Below are positions 49,774 through 62,070 of a DNA stretch of 64,000 bases, piece by piece (the first letter of the stretch is position 1; the number at the start of each line of letters is the position of its first letter). The stretch spans positions 13,525,236 to 13,589,235 of the forward strand of contig NW_004624778.1 of NCBI RefSeq assembly GCF_000247695.1. Direction: 5' to 3'. Below the pieces are notes generated by a model, which saw only the letters and a list, made by a program, of their open reading frames with translations, ran no database searches and was not told the DNA's origin. The translations under genes were made by a program, and so were the position numbers. This stretch comes from Heterocephalus glaber (Eukaryota > Chordata > Mammalia > Rodentia > Bathyergidae).

Positions 49774-51734
49774 TGCCTATAATATTTGCTGCCTGGCCCA
49801 TTACAGAAAGTACCAACAGAAAGGCCAACCTCTGCCTTGTACTTGCTACCTCTTCTGGCATTAGTGTCCTTTCTTTACCTGCTTGTCTTGGCAGAGTTCT
49901 AAATCTAGCACCGCCTCCTCACTGAAGACTAAGTCAGCCCTACTCAACCATGAGGTCCCACAATAAACCCTTCTCTGGTTAGTTTCTTTCTGGTTTTGCA
50001 GTTATTTCTTTCACATCAGTTTCACCTCATTTCTGCAAGATTGTTCAGGTACACTATCAGGCATCTTTTTATCCTTGGGACCTAGCACATCCTTGCCACA
50101 TAGCTAATGTTTGCTAAATGTTCACTAAGCACAAAAACAATCAATAGAATGTACATTTATGGAGCACTTAGTTTATACCAAAAATACACTGTGGTAAGTC
50201 CCACATGACCCAGTACAGTACAAACATGGAAATCCCTGAATGAACTTCGGGAACCTTTAAAGTCTAGTTTGGCAGATAATTCCCATAAAATATTCTCTAA
50301 TCGGGTGGATATGACCAATACCTAAGGAAAATAAGAACTACCCAGTGTGAGAAGGAGAAACAGGGTAGGCAAAAAGTTAATGACAACTTAGAGAGGAAGA
50401 GGGTAGTGAAATTCTTATATAATTTTTAGGATACTGTATATGTAGATCTGATCAAGAAAGCCTTATGCTCAAATCCAGTAAACATTTGACACCTACTATG
50501 TGCCTGCTGTGGGCTAGATGCCATCATACATTTCTTCCATCTCTACATTAAAGACATTACAGATATTGCATTGAGATTATAGGAGTTCACTGTTATACCA
50601 GAATGACATCAACCCTCTGTTCTGAGGGCACACGATAGTTGGCATCTGTAGCCCCCTCATTAACTCCCATCTGTTTCTTGCTTCACCTTTATCCTACTTC
50701 ATGGATTCTCAGCCTGAAGCTCCTGGTGTGCAAGGCTATTTACCCAAAGTCATGTTACCACACATGATGAGCGATTTAGTGGATGTCCAAGGGTAATCTA
50801 CCCATAATCAAATTTCACATGCTCACTCTGCAAACAATCACTCACCATTCCTTCCCACCCTCCACAAGACCCACCAACCTCAGGGAAGATGCATGGCCTC
50901 CAGAGCAGTATATGATCAGTGCAAATTAAACACCAAGAGACCCACAGAGAGAAACTAAAGTAGAGAGAGACAAGAACAAAACTAGCTAGTAAAGACCTAA
51001 GGATGGAAGAAAGACATGTCTCAGTTCAGAGATTAATGATTTAGAGGGGATGAGTTTCTTTTTAGAGTGAGGAAAATCTAACTAGGCAAAAGTAATGGTT
51101 ATGCAGTATCATGAATATACTAAATGCCAATGAATTGTTTAGTTTTATATTTTGTGACTTTCCTCTCAATTTAGAAATAAATACACCACACACATTGTGA
51201 GTGCAAGAGTGCCAATAGTATCTTCTGCACCCTTTCCTTGCGTGGGTTTTGGCTACTAGCCTATGGGAAAACAGTAAGATAAAAATATATTCTCACAGAA
51301 GGTTATTTTATGAGCCATATGGAAATGCTCTACAACCAAGGTTCTGAGTTGCCTCTTAATTTTTCTCACCTTCAAATAATTCCTTTGAACAAATCTGACC
51401 TCTACCGGCTTTACTATGAGGCAGCAGACTGTTGAAAAGACAATCTCACCCATGTAACTTAATTATAGGTCCACCCAATCTATCACTATCCTGTGTTAAA
51501 CATACTTAATTCCATCATATCAATGTAAATACAATAGCAAGTCTGACCTAATTATCAAGGAAGAGATTTTGATTTTGAATAGAGCTCCACATGTTAACTA
51601 GAGAAGACAGATGCCTCCATTAAATACAGAGGCATTAGTACTGAGCTGTTCTTCCAGCCCCTGTTCATTTCTTTCATCTCTGCAGGGCTAGCTCCAGTGG
51701 CAACTCAAGGAGTGGCTGCCTGCAAACACAGTGC

Positions 51735-51900
51735 TCAACCCTGGCTGCATTTAAAAATCACCTAGGGAGCTTTCTATCAATTCCCATGCCAGGCAACATC
51801 CCAGACTATTTACGTCAATGTCTGAGGGTGGGAACCAGGCAATGTTTTTGAAGCTGCCCAGATGAATCCCCTGAGCAAGCTAAGTTGAGAACTAGTAGTC
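51735..51900. mobile_element. MER5A-like element
   Basis: GCTCAACCCTGGCTGCATTT, AAAAATCACCTAGGGAGCTT and, to the right, AGATGAATCCCCTGAGCAAG and TTGAGAACTAGTAG follow MER5A across almost its full length. Confidence 0.75.
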
Positions 51901-52094
51901 CATGTGCCTTGACTAGGTAACTGGACACATAGACCCTCATATGCCCAGATGCCTCATTCCACTGGCTTTTATGAAATCCCAGCCTGCAGATTCTCTCTCC
52001 TGATATCTAAGGAACTCTCCAAAAGGTCCAGTAAAAATGTAAATACAATGTCTAAAAGAGCACATCATTTACCATTTATGTGAATTTTCATGCA

Positions 52095-52265
52095 GTATAG
52101 CACAGTGGTTAAGTATAGAATTCTAACCTCCACTTATTAGCTTAAGTTAATGCACGGGTCTGAGGCCTGTTTTCTTCAGTTAAACAATAGAGTAAAAATT
52201 ATACCTACTGCATAAAGTTTTCTAAGAATTAAAGAAGAACTGTGGTGCAGAGTACATGAGTATTA
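52095..52265 (+). repeat. MIR
   Basis: GTATAGCACAGTGGTTAAGT is the diagnostic MIR 5' part, followed by CCACTTATTAGCTTAAG, TGTTTTCTTCAGTTAAACAA and ACCTACTGCATAAAGTTTTC. Confidence 0.85.
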
Positions 52266-53589
52266 CCCAATGATGATGGTGATGATATTGTGTACCATGT
52301 GTCTGGAAAGGTCCTGATGGAATTTTTGGATAAGATTGGGGAATGGGAATAGAAAAATAAGCCTAAAGTGTTTCACATTACTGTGATCCTTTTGATAACC
52401 TGCAGTCATAGTACTTAGATACTCATTCCTTACATTAAAATCTACTGGGATCTAACCTTCCTTAACTCCAAAAACCTGAGAGAAATCACTCTCAGTGCTG
52501 GCTGGAAATACAAGAAATAGCTTCAGATCTTTAAAAAAACAAAATCATCAATACCTATGTCCTATACTACTTGTATAATTAAGATTAAATCTCTGGGGGT
52601 AGAATACAAGTATTGTTTAAAAAAAAACCTTTCCAAGTGATGAATATGTTGTGATAATTAAAACACTATTTCAGAGTGAGGCCCAGAGCAAAGGCAGATC
52701 TTAGGGAAAGACAACAGACACATCTGAAACATTCTCTCCATGCTGCCTCCATAACCTTTAACTTAAATAATCTTAAGGATATTAATCATTTCAATTTAGT
52801 TTCAAAACTGGGTTAATGTGAACAGGGTTATCACTCCTATTTTATAGAGACCAGAGAGTTAAAAGTATTAAACAATTTGCCTAAATTCTCAAGAGCCAAG
52901 TTGGGGGAGAACCAGAGGAAACATCTTAGTCTCAGTCTTCCATTGCCTACCTCTCCTGCAGAAATATTAATTTTCTTAAGTGTAACCCAGATCCTGCTGA
53001 GCATGTACTCTTTACAGGTAAAGGGTCATGTAATGGCACATGAAAAAAAGCACAAATGCCCATCTATAATGATGGCAGGCTGAAGATTCAGTTGTAATGG
53101 AGTCTGGATCTGAATCAAGGAAGCTTAGACACAGATCCCCAAGAAGAGACCCCATGGCCTAACTTGGTGGCAGATCATCTGCCTGTCCATTCCTGTGTGT
53201 ATGAAGCCAAGAGTAAGAACACTGTCTGATTCTGATTTGTTTATGCTGTATTCCTGGGACTAAAATAACATCCATTTTTTTTACTGGGCACTCAAATCTC
53301 TGCTCCATAATTGAAATCAAAGTCTAGTTAGGGGACGGTGGAGAGCCGTTCTTTGGATAGAACAGAAAATATAGTTAATAAGCATTTTCTCAGAACACAA
53401 AGTTTTACTAAAACTTACTGGGGAAGATACAAGTTTGAAGTAATCAGCATCCATTCAATGAACACAAGACAAGAAACTTCTCTGCATATCATTCTAAGTT
53501 CAAACATGGTAGCACCAACACACAAAAAAGTCACTAGCAGAGAAGTAACTTGTCAGAGTGTGAGTTTCAAGGAAAAAGGTAGCTGTTTA

Positions 53590-53855
53590 TTCAAATAAAC
53601 CAGACACACAAGTTTCAATATTACATGGTTTCTCTTATATGAAAAACTCAAATTATAAATAAAGAATAAAATAAAAGGTAGATAATAGGAAGTAGTGAGG
53701 TAGATCTTTTTTAAATGGGAAGGGAATCCAAGGGATGAAGGGAGTTAAAAGGGGTAAAGAAAGGAATTAAGATGTGTTTATGCACAGGTACTAACTTCAC
53801 ACAAGGAATATAAACATTATGTACTACAAACATAAATAAATAAATACCCTCCTCC
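53590..53855 (+). mobile_element. L1 3' untranslated tail
   Basis: ATTACATGGTTTCTCTTATA, TAGATAATAGGAAGTAGTGA and TATGTACTACAAACATAAAT parallel the tails at 14270 and 35735. The terminal A-rich run reads AAATAAATAAATA. Confidence 0.8.
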
Positions 53856-54589
53856 CCCCAAAAGGAAGATGATGAGATAGCACTCAGACATCACCCAGCA
53901 AAAGGACAAGAGCCTCTTTCCCATCATCGGCTGCAGCCCCAGGACCAAGTATGAAGTAACAGAAAGAGTACTTGAGGACCAAGAGCTCAGAGACTGAAAA
54001 ATCCTCTAGGCCAAGTGAATTTGTACCCCCTTATAAATGTGCCCTCTTAAAATGACAATATTCAAGCTCAGTTCTTCAAGGAGTTTAAAACATGCAAACA
54101 CTTAAAGGCACTTTAAAGTCTTCTGTTTCATGTAAACATGTCCACCTTGAAGCTACTCCTATTAAAGCAATAGTTCTATGGGGGACGAAGAAAGGAAAAA
54201 ATACATCCAAACTAAGCTAGTAGTTTCATTTGGCACCACCATAAGGGTAGTTTCTCAAGTGGCTTGGTATCTGGTAGAGTACAACCATGCTGCAGGAATT
54301 ATGAAAACATCTTGCCTGACAATGGGTCACACCTTACTGTCTTCCAAATTCTCACTTTGCAAAAGCTAAACTAGGCTTGTCATCCCATCTCAGCAGAATC
54401 TCCCTCAATCATCTCTGTATTTACTAATGTCTAAAGATAGTGTCTGTGGGCCCAGACACCAGCTGAATCCCAAACCCAGTAATGATTACTCCTCCAAATT
54501 TTGGAAGCCAAAATATTCCCAAGGGCGGGCTGCTGGTCATCTTTCCCTGGGCTCTCACATGGGAGACAGGAGACAAGGAGGCTAAGAGT

Positions 54590-54780
54590 CAGGTGTAAGG
54601 ATCTTGTCTCAATTCCAGCAGCAGGGGAGATTCTACATTTCTGAGGCTTAACTTCCTCATCTGTGAAGTGGGGAAAATATCTTCAGTACCAGCATTATTG
54701 TTAGGATTAAATAATGTAGATAAAACACTTAGCATAATATCTAGCAAATAGGTTAAGTGCCTAGTAGTTATTATTACCAT
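54590..54780 (+). repeat. MIR
   Basis: CTTAACTTCCTCATCTGTGA, AGTGGGGAAAATATCTTCAG, TTGTTAGGATTAAATAATGT and AAAACACTTAGCATAATATC are the second half of MIR, well preserved. Confidence 0.85.
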
Positions 54781-55359
54781 GCAGGAACTGTGGCCCTGAG
54801 ACTGATACACGGAGAACTCCCTCTAGGAGAGCACAGATACAACCAGGTAATACCAACAGAACGATGTGCACAAAGTCTCACGGGAATACCTACACTCATG
54901 GCTTCCCATTTATTTCCTGAGTTACTTAACTCTTCCTCCCACAGTAGCAAGCCAAGTTTCTCAGTTTGTTCATTCCCATTAACATCTTCCTAAATCTATT
55001 ATACCTTCACATTTCCCAAAGTGCTCTTTGCTGGGAAGTTTCCTGTAATTTAGAGCCAGAGAGAATTCTATGCAAATATATTATTTGTCCAGTGCCAAGC
55101 AAGTAACTGAAAACTTATGCGTGATTCCAGAGCCAATCAGGTGGATCCTAGGGCCCAACTCAGTTCCTTCCTGATCTTGCTCCATATAAGCAAACAAGGC
55201 TAATGAGAACACCAAAAGGAACCATAATATAATGCATACAGATCAGGACAGCAAAAAGCCTCTCAGAATCCTTGGAGTAAAGGATAGAAAAAAAAAAAAA
55301 GCAGAAAAAGGTTTCATTTTGTAATGTGTTCATACATAGTTAAATGGCAAAGTTATAAT

Positions 55360-56010
55360 ACTACCTATCTTTAAGTGAAACAAAAGTCAATTATATACCA
55401 AAAGGCAAATCCATCTACATATGTCTGGAACTGTCCATTACAGTTTTGATATCTGCTACCTTCCATGCTATGGCATATCTTTTTCAACTTATACATTAAG
55501 AGTCAACTTGTTGTGATATCTGATTACATCAGTCATAATTTTATCTCAATCATCATTCTGTATTTGTATTTGAAGTTTATAAAGAACCAAGTCTCCATGT
55601 GGCTGATGGCAAAATTTGGTATTCTGAAGATGTAGTTAACAGAGTAAGTAGTATGTCCTCAAGTGACAATTTCACAAAATGGGAAGTGCTTGGAGTACAG
55701 GAAGAATTTTTCAGTCATTTATGGAGCCAGTTTTTACCAGCAGCCTATCTTAGTGATGGGAGCTACACTGATACCAGAGGCTGAGAGACAGCTTTAACAA
55801 TATGTTGATGCAGTCACTCCTAGACTTTTCTCTTACATATTTACTTGATCAACAGACAGTTTAGATAAGTACTTCCTGCACGTCCACTTCTAATGAATTG
55901 GAATACAAATTCCTGAGTATAAACTGGAGGTAAGGGATAATATTTTTGGAGACTCTGAATGGCTTATTTGGAAAGATCGCTGCAGATCCCTTATTTAAAA
56001 GGACTGTGTA
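55360..56010 (+). pseudogene. ADAD1-like retrocopy, decayed
   Basis: Translated in shifting plus-strand frames, this stretch follows the C-terminal adenosine-deaminase-like region of ADAD1, a testis RNA-binding protein of the ADAR family. From left to right I read [73 protein letters not shown] and NELEYKFLSINW, ending FGKIAADPLFKRTV just before a B1 fragment. The order and spacing fit ADAD1 as I remember it, with at least four frameshifts and several stops (for example TAA in the segment before LNHHS, TGA after TDTRG). No intron-like gaps separate these blocks, so it is a processed copy rather than a gene. Its upstream edge is uncertain, and no polyA tail is evident because the 3' end is lost. 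It lies antisense to MYO5B. Another ADAR-family parent is possible but fits less well. Confidence 0.6.
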
Positions 56011-56055
56011 AAGGTGGCTGTGGTGGCACACACCTGTAATCCCAGAGCTCGGAAT
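56011..56055 (+). repeat. B1 fragment
   Basis: GGTGGCTGTGGTGGCACACA and CCTGTAATCCCAGAGCTCGG are the 5' 40 or so bases of B1. It directly follows the ADAD1-like pseudogene and probably marks where that copy is cut off. Confidence 0.8.
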
Positions 56056-56509
56056 TAGTCTTAGCTTATAATCACCATCATACTTATTAGAAAGTCATAG
56101 CCCTAGAAATATTTACCATGTCTGAACTGTTTAGCTCTTTTTCTTTTAAATCTGTTCCATTATGTGAACTCTCTAAGCAACCAAAGCCAGCAATGACAGA
56201 AGTTATTTCAGGCTAAGCTCTCTTCTGCAAATAGTATTTCACTGATGAGAATAAAGTAACCAAAAGAATGCATAGGAGTATCACTCTTTTCTGAGCAGTA
56301 ACTTTGGGGAACCTGTATCCTGCATCTGGAATGTGAGCACACTGATTTGCTCTTGCTATTTTTTAAGAGATCACTCATCCTGGAGCTTAGGTGTCTCACA
56401 TCATATCAGTCTCCTCACCCCCAATTACTCAAACACTTCATCTCTGAGGCTTTTCAACAAGCATTCTTCAATTGCTGCATATTCCCACTAAGTTACAAAA
56501 GCCTACAGG

Positions 56510-56980
56510 CTGAAATATGGAACTAGTTCAGTCAATACTCCACAAGTACTTACTCAAAACCTCTGCATATCAGGTCCAGTGTGTGCTGGGGAACGGTGAA
56601 GAAAGCTATGTCCCTGTCTTCATTGACTTGGCCACATCACAAGCTAATCTACTGCAATGGGCCCCCTGCTTCAATAACATCCATAACCTTGGCACTTACG
56701 GGGGACCTCACCTAGAACGGGTCGTTAGGCAAGACCTTGCTGAAGAAGTAAAGTTTGAGCTGAATCCTAGATGGACAAGTTGTGGGCTGGGCAAGACAGG
56801 CAGGGAAGTGGTTTCCAGGCTGATGCCTGTGACAAGTCGGGAACAGGAAGAAGAGGGGCATGCTGAAGAACTTCAAGGCTAGTGGGAGTGTCACATTACT
56901 GTTTTCTTTCAATTATTCTACGGTTAATGGAAAATTACATATGGATTTTAGATATGGGAAAGGATATGGTCAAAACTGTA
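56510..56980 (+). repeat. L2-like ancient repeat
   Basis: CAGTCAATACTCCACAAGTA and TATCAGGTCCAGTGTGTGCT, then GAAGAAGTAAAGTTTGAGCT and GAACAGGAAGAAGAGG, follow the order of a common old mammalian repeat (…TTTATTGAGTGCCTAC…GTGACATTTGAGCTGAGACC…). A 121-residue open frame here (56517-56882) is therefore repeat-derived and not a gene. The family assignment to L2 is tentative. Confidence 0.5.
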
Positions 56981-57180
56981 TAATTTAAAAATCAGTGTCT
57001 TCAGATTGATGTGGATGGAAAAAGAATTCAGTATGGGAGTAGAGTTCAATCTTCCAATGTGCATGATCCCAACCGCTTCCCCCCTGTCCTCACATGAGCA
57101 CTGACAATAACAAGGGAATCAAGGACATCATTTATCCACCTCAACCCTCAAATAACTTGTATTTAAAATTCTGCTCCTGA

Positions 57181-57385
57181 AGCCAGGCACGGTGGCAAAT
57201 GCCTGTAATCCCAGCACTCTGTGAGGCTGAGGCAGGAAGATTCCAAGTTTGAGCTTAACCTAGGCAATGTAGCAAGACCCCATTTCAAAATGAAAAATTA
57301 AAACTGAGTTGGGGATATAATAACTCAGTGCAAAGGCTCTGGAATCAATTCCCAGTAATGCTGAAAATAAAAAAAATTAATTTAA
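57181..57385 (+). repeat. B1 plus ID-like dimeric SINE
   Basis: The left part (57181-57300) is B1: GCCAGGCACGGTGGCAAATG, CCTGTAATCCCAGCACTC and GCAAGACCCCATTTCAAAA. The right part (57303-57365) is a diverged tRNA-like half, TTGGGGATATAATAACTCAG, with a B-box-like GGAATCAATTCCCAGTA. Dimers of this layout are known as B1-dID in several non-murid rodents, which supports the lineage guess. The left flank TTTAAAATTCTGCTCCTGA recurs at the far right, after the next SINE. Confidence 0.7.
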
Positions 57386-57400
57386 AAATTTAAAATTCTG

Positions 57401-57481
57401 GGGCCAGGGATTTATCTCAGTGGTGCCACGGCTGCCTGGCAAGCACAAGGTCCTGAGTTTGATCCCCGATACTGCCCCTAC
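57401..57481 (+). repeat. ID-type SINE inserted in a SINE duplication
   Basis: GGGGCCAGGGATTTATCTCA, a B box GTTTGATCC and GATACTGCCCC. It is flanked by a perfect 15-base duplication, AAATTTAAAATTCTG, at 57386-57400 and 57482-57496. That duplication is itself part of the 3' target duplication of the dimeric SINE at 57181, so this is the later insertion. Confidence 0.9.
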
Positions 57482-59015
57482 AAATTTAAAATTCTGCTTC
57501 TGAATATTTCATTTATCTGGTATTTTATTGCTCCAAATTGCTAAACTGCCATTCCAATACTACCTTAGAGATATACCTTATTTAGGATTTTGAATCCTTT
57601 TTATTCAGGTATTATTTTATTTCACCCTTAACTAGGTCTGTCAACTTTTTTTCCATCATATTTTTCAATGTGGAACTTGTTTGGAATTTTAAAAACTTAA
57701 TGCTAAGAAGAAGGAGTACACTGGCAAGCAGGCCCAGTAATAGCATCTGAAATCCGGGGAACTCAGAGAAAGGGAAAGATGCTCTAGAACCAACACACTT
57801 GCGTGTTGAGTGGCAGCCATGAGACTGGTTGTGACTTTTGAGCTGTGAATTTAAATTGGTGTGTGTGATTAATATCACTTAACACCCAAAGCCATTAAAA
57901 GGATGCCTTTGATTTCCAGCACTGTTCTAAGAGGAATTACTAAACAGGCATTATCAATGGTGCAACCTGTCTATTGGGAACTAAACTATTCTCTGGAGAA
58001 TTCTATCCACTGTTTATAACAACAAATAGAGTTGCTGGGTATCACACTCTCCAGGATGGCCATGGCTACCTGAAACTCCTCTATGCCAAGTACACATATT
58101 GTAGGGACAGTCAGATGCAGTTTCGAATTGAAATGTCCCTTTGTGTCCAGTTGGAGAGTGGGTCTGCAGCTAAAAAATGGGATGACCCTCTTTATATTCC
58201 TAAGAAGGAACTTGGGACAGTTTAGAAGAAGAATGAAGGAAAGACAAGGTTACTGTGAAATGTATCCCTTACATGCTCTACTTTGAAGAATGGAGGTGAG
58301 ACTATAGGATTATCTTAGAAGAGTTAAAATGAGAGAATGTGACTAATCTCAATTTAAAATGTTGCCCCCAAAATAGTATCACCATGAAAAACCATTTAAG
58401 GAAGACCTATGAAGTGAATGAGGGGATCAGCATGGGCTTCATGATTGTTTCCGAAGCTGAAGCCCTTGCTCACTTCCCACCTGTAGCTCCCCTGAGCTAC
58501 ACTAACACACACATCAGGGAAGCAGCACTGCTCCAACGGTCTGGTGTTCAGAGCCTGAGTTACACTGCTACACATAACACAGTAATCTATGGGCAGAAGC
58601 AACAAAGAAGCACTCCAGTCTTACTAGTGCTGTTTTCCTTACCAAGTATACCACAGGAATATTCTAGAAATGCTTTTTTTTTTTTGTAACAAATACTTTA
58701 AACTAGAAACATTTTAAATCCAGAGGAGCTCTTAAACTATGGGGCAACCTGAATAAGCTCTATTCCCAACAAAATTCTCACTTATACATACATAGATGCC
58801 CTACATACTAGGTAGCCAATAAGCTTTTGGTCAATGCACTGGTAGATTAGCCCAGGCTATTGAAACAGATGTGCATCTCTATTTCAACAAGTATATGACC
58901 TGGTATTAAACATATTAGCTGCTAAATTATTCACATTTGGGCACAGCCTGAATCACATTGTATTCTTTCCAATACCACTTAGGTGTGAAAATAGTGATAA
59001 GCCTCTGGTCTCCAG

Positions 59016-59105
59016 CTCCAGCCTTCCTCAGTGACTTGGTCCCAGCACACCTTGGATAAGAGCCTGGGGAAGCACTACAAGGGACTGACTAAAGTTCCAA
59101 CAAAG
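59016..59105 (+). other. Exon-like 90-bp open segment, unsupported
   Basis: The segment is preceded by CCTCTGGTCTCCAG and followed by GTAAGTAATC, a near-perfect 5' splice site, on the strand opposite MYO5B. It is exactly 30 codons and open in one frame from the first base. The translated sequence has no likeness I recognise, and no matching exon was found nearby. A chance pair of splice sites is the simplest reading. Confidence 0.2.
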
Positions 59106-60360
59106 GTAAGTAATCAACAGTCTCTAAATAAACTGAAAATGTACAAAAGGAGACAAGAAAAGCAATCACCCCAGTTCAAGACACAGGGCTGAGCTGCATT
59201 TATTCTTTTCAGGATGAATGACAACATAAAGCTGTGAATGTCAAGCAAAAGACAAGTGGGACTTGGTGTGGCAGAAGTGTGGATCTGGTTGACAGTTTAC
59301 CAATACACTCAGACCTTCTTCAGCATCCAAATAAAACTGTCTTGGACTAATCATTCCCTTTCCCTCAGCTTTGGTTTTTCCAAATAGTAGGTTAAGCTAA
59401 AATAAGCTCTAAGCATTTCCGTATCCATTTATCATTTATCCATTTATCAACACCTTTCTGTTTCCCAGTAAGAGGGTCACACAGTAAAGTCTTCTAATGT
59501 CCACCTCCAATTCGTCCATGGAAAATTCAAGGTTTGTGGCTCAACAGAAAGGCTTCTCTTTGATCAGGAGTCTACCAGCTTAGTGTTTTGTTTTCAGAGG
59601 AAAATGGTCCTGTCATTGTTTAATAGGTGAGGGAAATGAGGCCCACAGAACCAGTGCCTCTCCTGAAAGCATGCTGCTCCTTGAAGCCCAGCAAGTGTCC
59701 TGAGAACCAGGAAGAAATAGTGAAAGGAAAAAAGAACTTTTTAAAAAAATCATTGGATACTTAAAATAGGTCATCAATCGGCCATTCTCTCTCCTGCTAT
59801 ATCCATCATCTGCTTGTATTTGATCCAGCACCTTCGTATGTGGGTTAATGCTTTGCTTTAGATTGTGCTTTTATTGTTGACCTCAGGATGAAGAACAGCA
59901 TCATGTTTTGACAGAGTCACAACTCACAGCTACACTGTCAACTACCAATACATAGCAAACTTTTCCCTACCAAATCCCAATGTTCCATACCCACAAGAAC
60001 CATGTGGGTAGGATGCTACTGCCATCTAGTAGATAGGGCTCAGGGATGATGAATCTTCTACAGTGCTCAGAACAGTCCCCACAAAAAAGGATCATCCAGC
60101 CTCAATTATTAATAGCGCCTGGGGTGAGAAAAATCTAGAGTTATCATCTAACAAGAAAAACATAAAACACCCCATCCTTCGTAGTGTCAGTCCATTGCCT
60201 ACAATTACATTTACATTCCATTTACAGAATAAAATTTACACAAGATTGTTTACAACCTGATGCAAATTACTTTTCTGGCCACGTCTCTCCCTGCTCCCCT
60301 GTTCCCACCCATGCTCACTATTCGTGCACTCCGGCCACACTATCCTATTTTCAAACACTT

Positions 60361-60446
60361 TTTTTTTTTTTTGTACCCCAGGATCAAATTCGGGACCTTG
60401 CGCTTGAGAGGCAGGTGGCGGAACCACTGAGCTAAATCCCTGGCCC
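60361..60446 (-). repeat. ID-type SINE with perfect duplication
   Basis: A T run, then GTACCCCAGGATCAAATTCG and GCTAAATCCCTGGCCC. TTTTCAAACACTT flanks it at 60348-60360 and 60447-60459. Confidence 0.93.
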
Positions 60447-61724
60447 TTTTCAAACACTTCTTAAGCTTCCATTTCTGGATCCCTCCATGTGTGTTTTCCT
60501 CTGCCTCCTCCTTTCCTCCTCTTTCCCTATGTTACTCATCTTTGGAGGTCTGGCTAAAATATTCCTTTTTCAGGCCTTTCTGTTCACACTAGCCCCAGTG
60601 GTCTTTTTGTGTTTCACTGTATCAGTGTTGAAATGCACTACAGTCACTGTAGATGCAGTTCATCTGTGTCCCATATAGATAAGGATAGGGCCTGGGAAGT
60701 ATGCTTGCTGAATGGATGAACCCTTGTGCACACACTCTAGCACTATGGATTCTTGCTTCTCATAGCAAGAAACTGCAGCCTCTCTCTCTCTCATCAGAGG
60801 TGCTAAATATAGTACTATCTAAATAACCCATCAGTGCAGGGCTATCACCAGCTCCAGAATATCTGGGCATGAGGGTGAGCAGGTTTGTCATCAAACCCCA
60901 GTATAGAGTCTGGCACCACTGCATTTCTCTCTGCACAGTTAGCACAGCCATGGCTCCTGTTAACTTCCAGGTCTACTCTATTGGAACTCCTGAATCTGAG
61001 AATTTCTGCATCCTGCAGACTCAGAAAGCTTTCAGGCAATGGTGTATTAAGTAGTGTTTCATGTTTGTCTAAAACTAAATGGAAGAATTTCAAAAGCAGG
61101 AGTCTTAGCACCAGGTTAACAGCTACAAGGGAGTGTCGAAAAGGCATTCCACAATGTCTTAGACTACTGCCCTTTTTTCTATTAATAAGGGGCAAATCAA
61201 CAGCTGGATTCTAGAATGTGCTATCACACAGGCAACTGCCTTCCATCTCTACAGACAAGCCACCTCTATAAGTCTCGGGCTAAAGGGAAATAGACAGAAA
61301 CTACGCCACAGAGGTCTCCTTAGCACTACCAAGTCCTGTTAATTCCATGGGGACACCTCTTAAAAACCCTCCAGGGACTCCAGAAAAACACTGATGCCAG
61401 CCCTGTGGGAACTGATTGATGCCTTTGAGGAAGAACATTGTGAATGTCTGGTAATAAGCAGTTAGAATGCATTTACAACTTATATAACAGAAATCATTTA
61501 AAAAAGAAAAACGGGTATTTAACAGTATTTAACATTTGCCTCTGCTCTGTGAGGCTGAGACTCTAACAAGCTCCAGGGATCCAGTCCAACACCTGTAGGG
61601 CATCAGTGGCTGAAGCCAAAGCTGCACCTTTGGTGGAGAAGAAAGCCAAGAGTAGCTGCTGAATGGTTTGGTGAGCATGGAAAGTGTCATAGAAATCTGA
61701 AAATGGGAGTTGGTGGTGTGAATG

Positions 61725-61830
61725 CTTGTACCAGACTGGTTGCTAACTATTCTGTGACTTGGGATAAACTGCTGATCTATATCTTTCCTTGGTTTCCTTA
61801 ACTGTAGGAGCTGTTTGTCTTACCTCAGAG
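61725..61830 (+). repeat. Probable MIR
   Basis: TGGTTGCTAACTATTCTGTG, ACTTGGGATAAACTGCTGAT and TTGGTTTCCTTAACTGTAGG resemble the centre of MIR. Confidence 0.5.
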
Positions 61831-61982
61831 TATCAAACGAAAGTAACTCCAATCAGATATAAACACCTAATATGGGTACACATTGTTACTCCCAGGCACT
61901 GTGGTGCCTCTTAAGACATGATTTTGCCCTTGAGGAGTGAACCGTATGACTAAGCAGACAAAGCATAAAAAGAGGAAATGTC

Positions 61983-62070
61983 TGTTCATTTATTTGGTAT
62001 CAGGAATTGAACTCAGGACCTTGCACTTGCCAAGCAGGCATGACACCACTGAACTAAATCCCCAGCCCAA
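61983..62070 (-). repeat. ID-type SINE
   Basis: The tail here is nearly lost (TGTTCATTTATTT) and is followed by GGTATCAGGAATTGAACTCA and a 5' end CCCCAGCCCA. GAAATGTC flanks it at 61975-61982 and 62071-62078. Its divergence and eroded tail mark it as one of the older copies. Confidence 0.8.

Noticed and set aside
56517..56882. 121-codon open frame
   Set aside because: The DNA follows an ancient L2-like repeat, so the frame is accidental.
58339..58689. 116-codon plus-strand frame
   Set aside because: It ends in a T-run-encoded Phe stretch and shows no motif I recognise. It is noted only as context for the exon-like segment at 59016.
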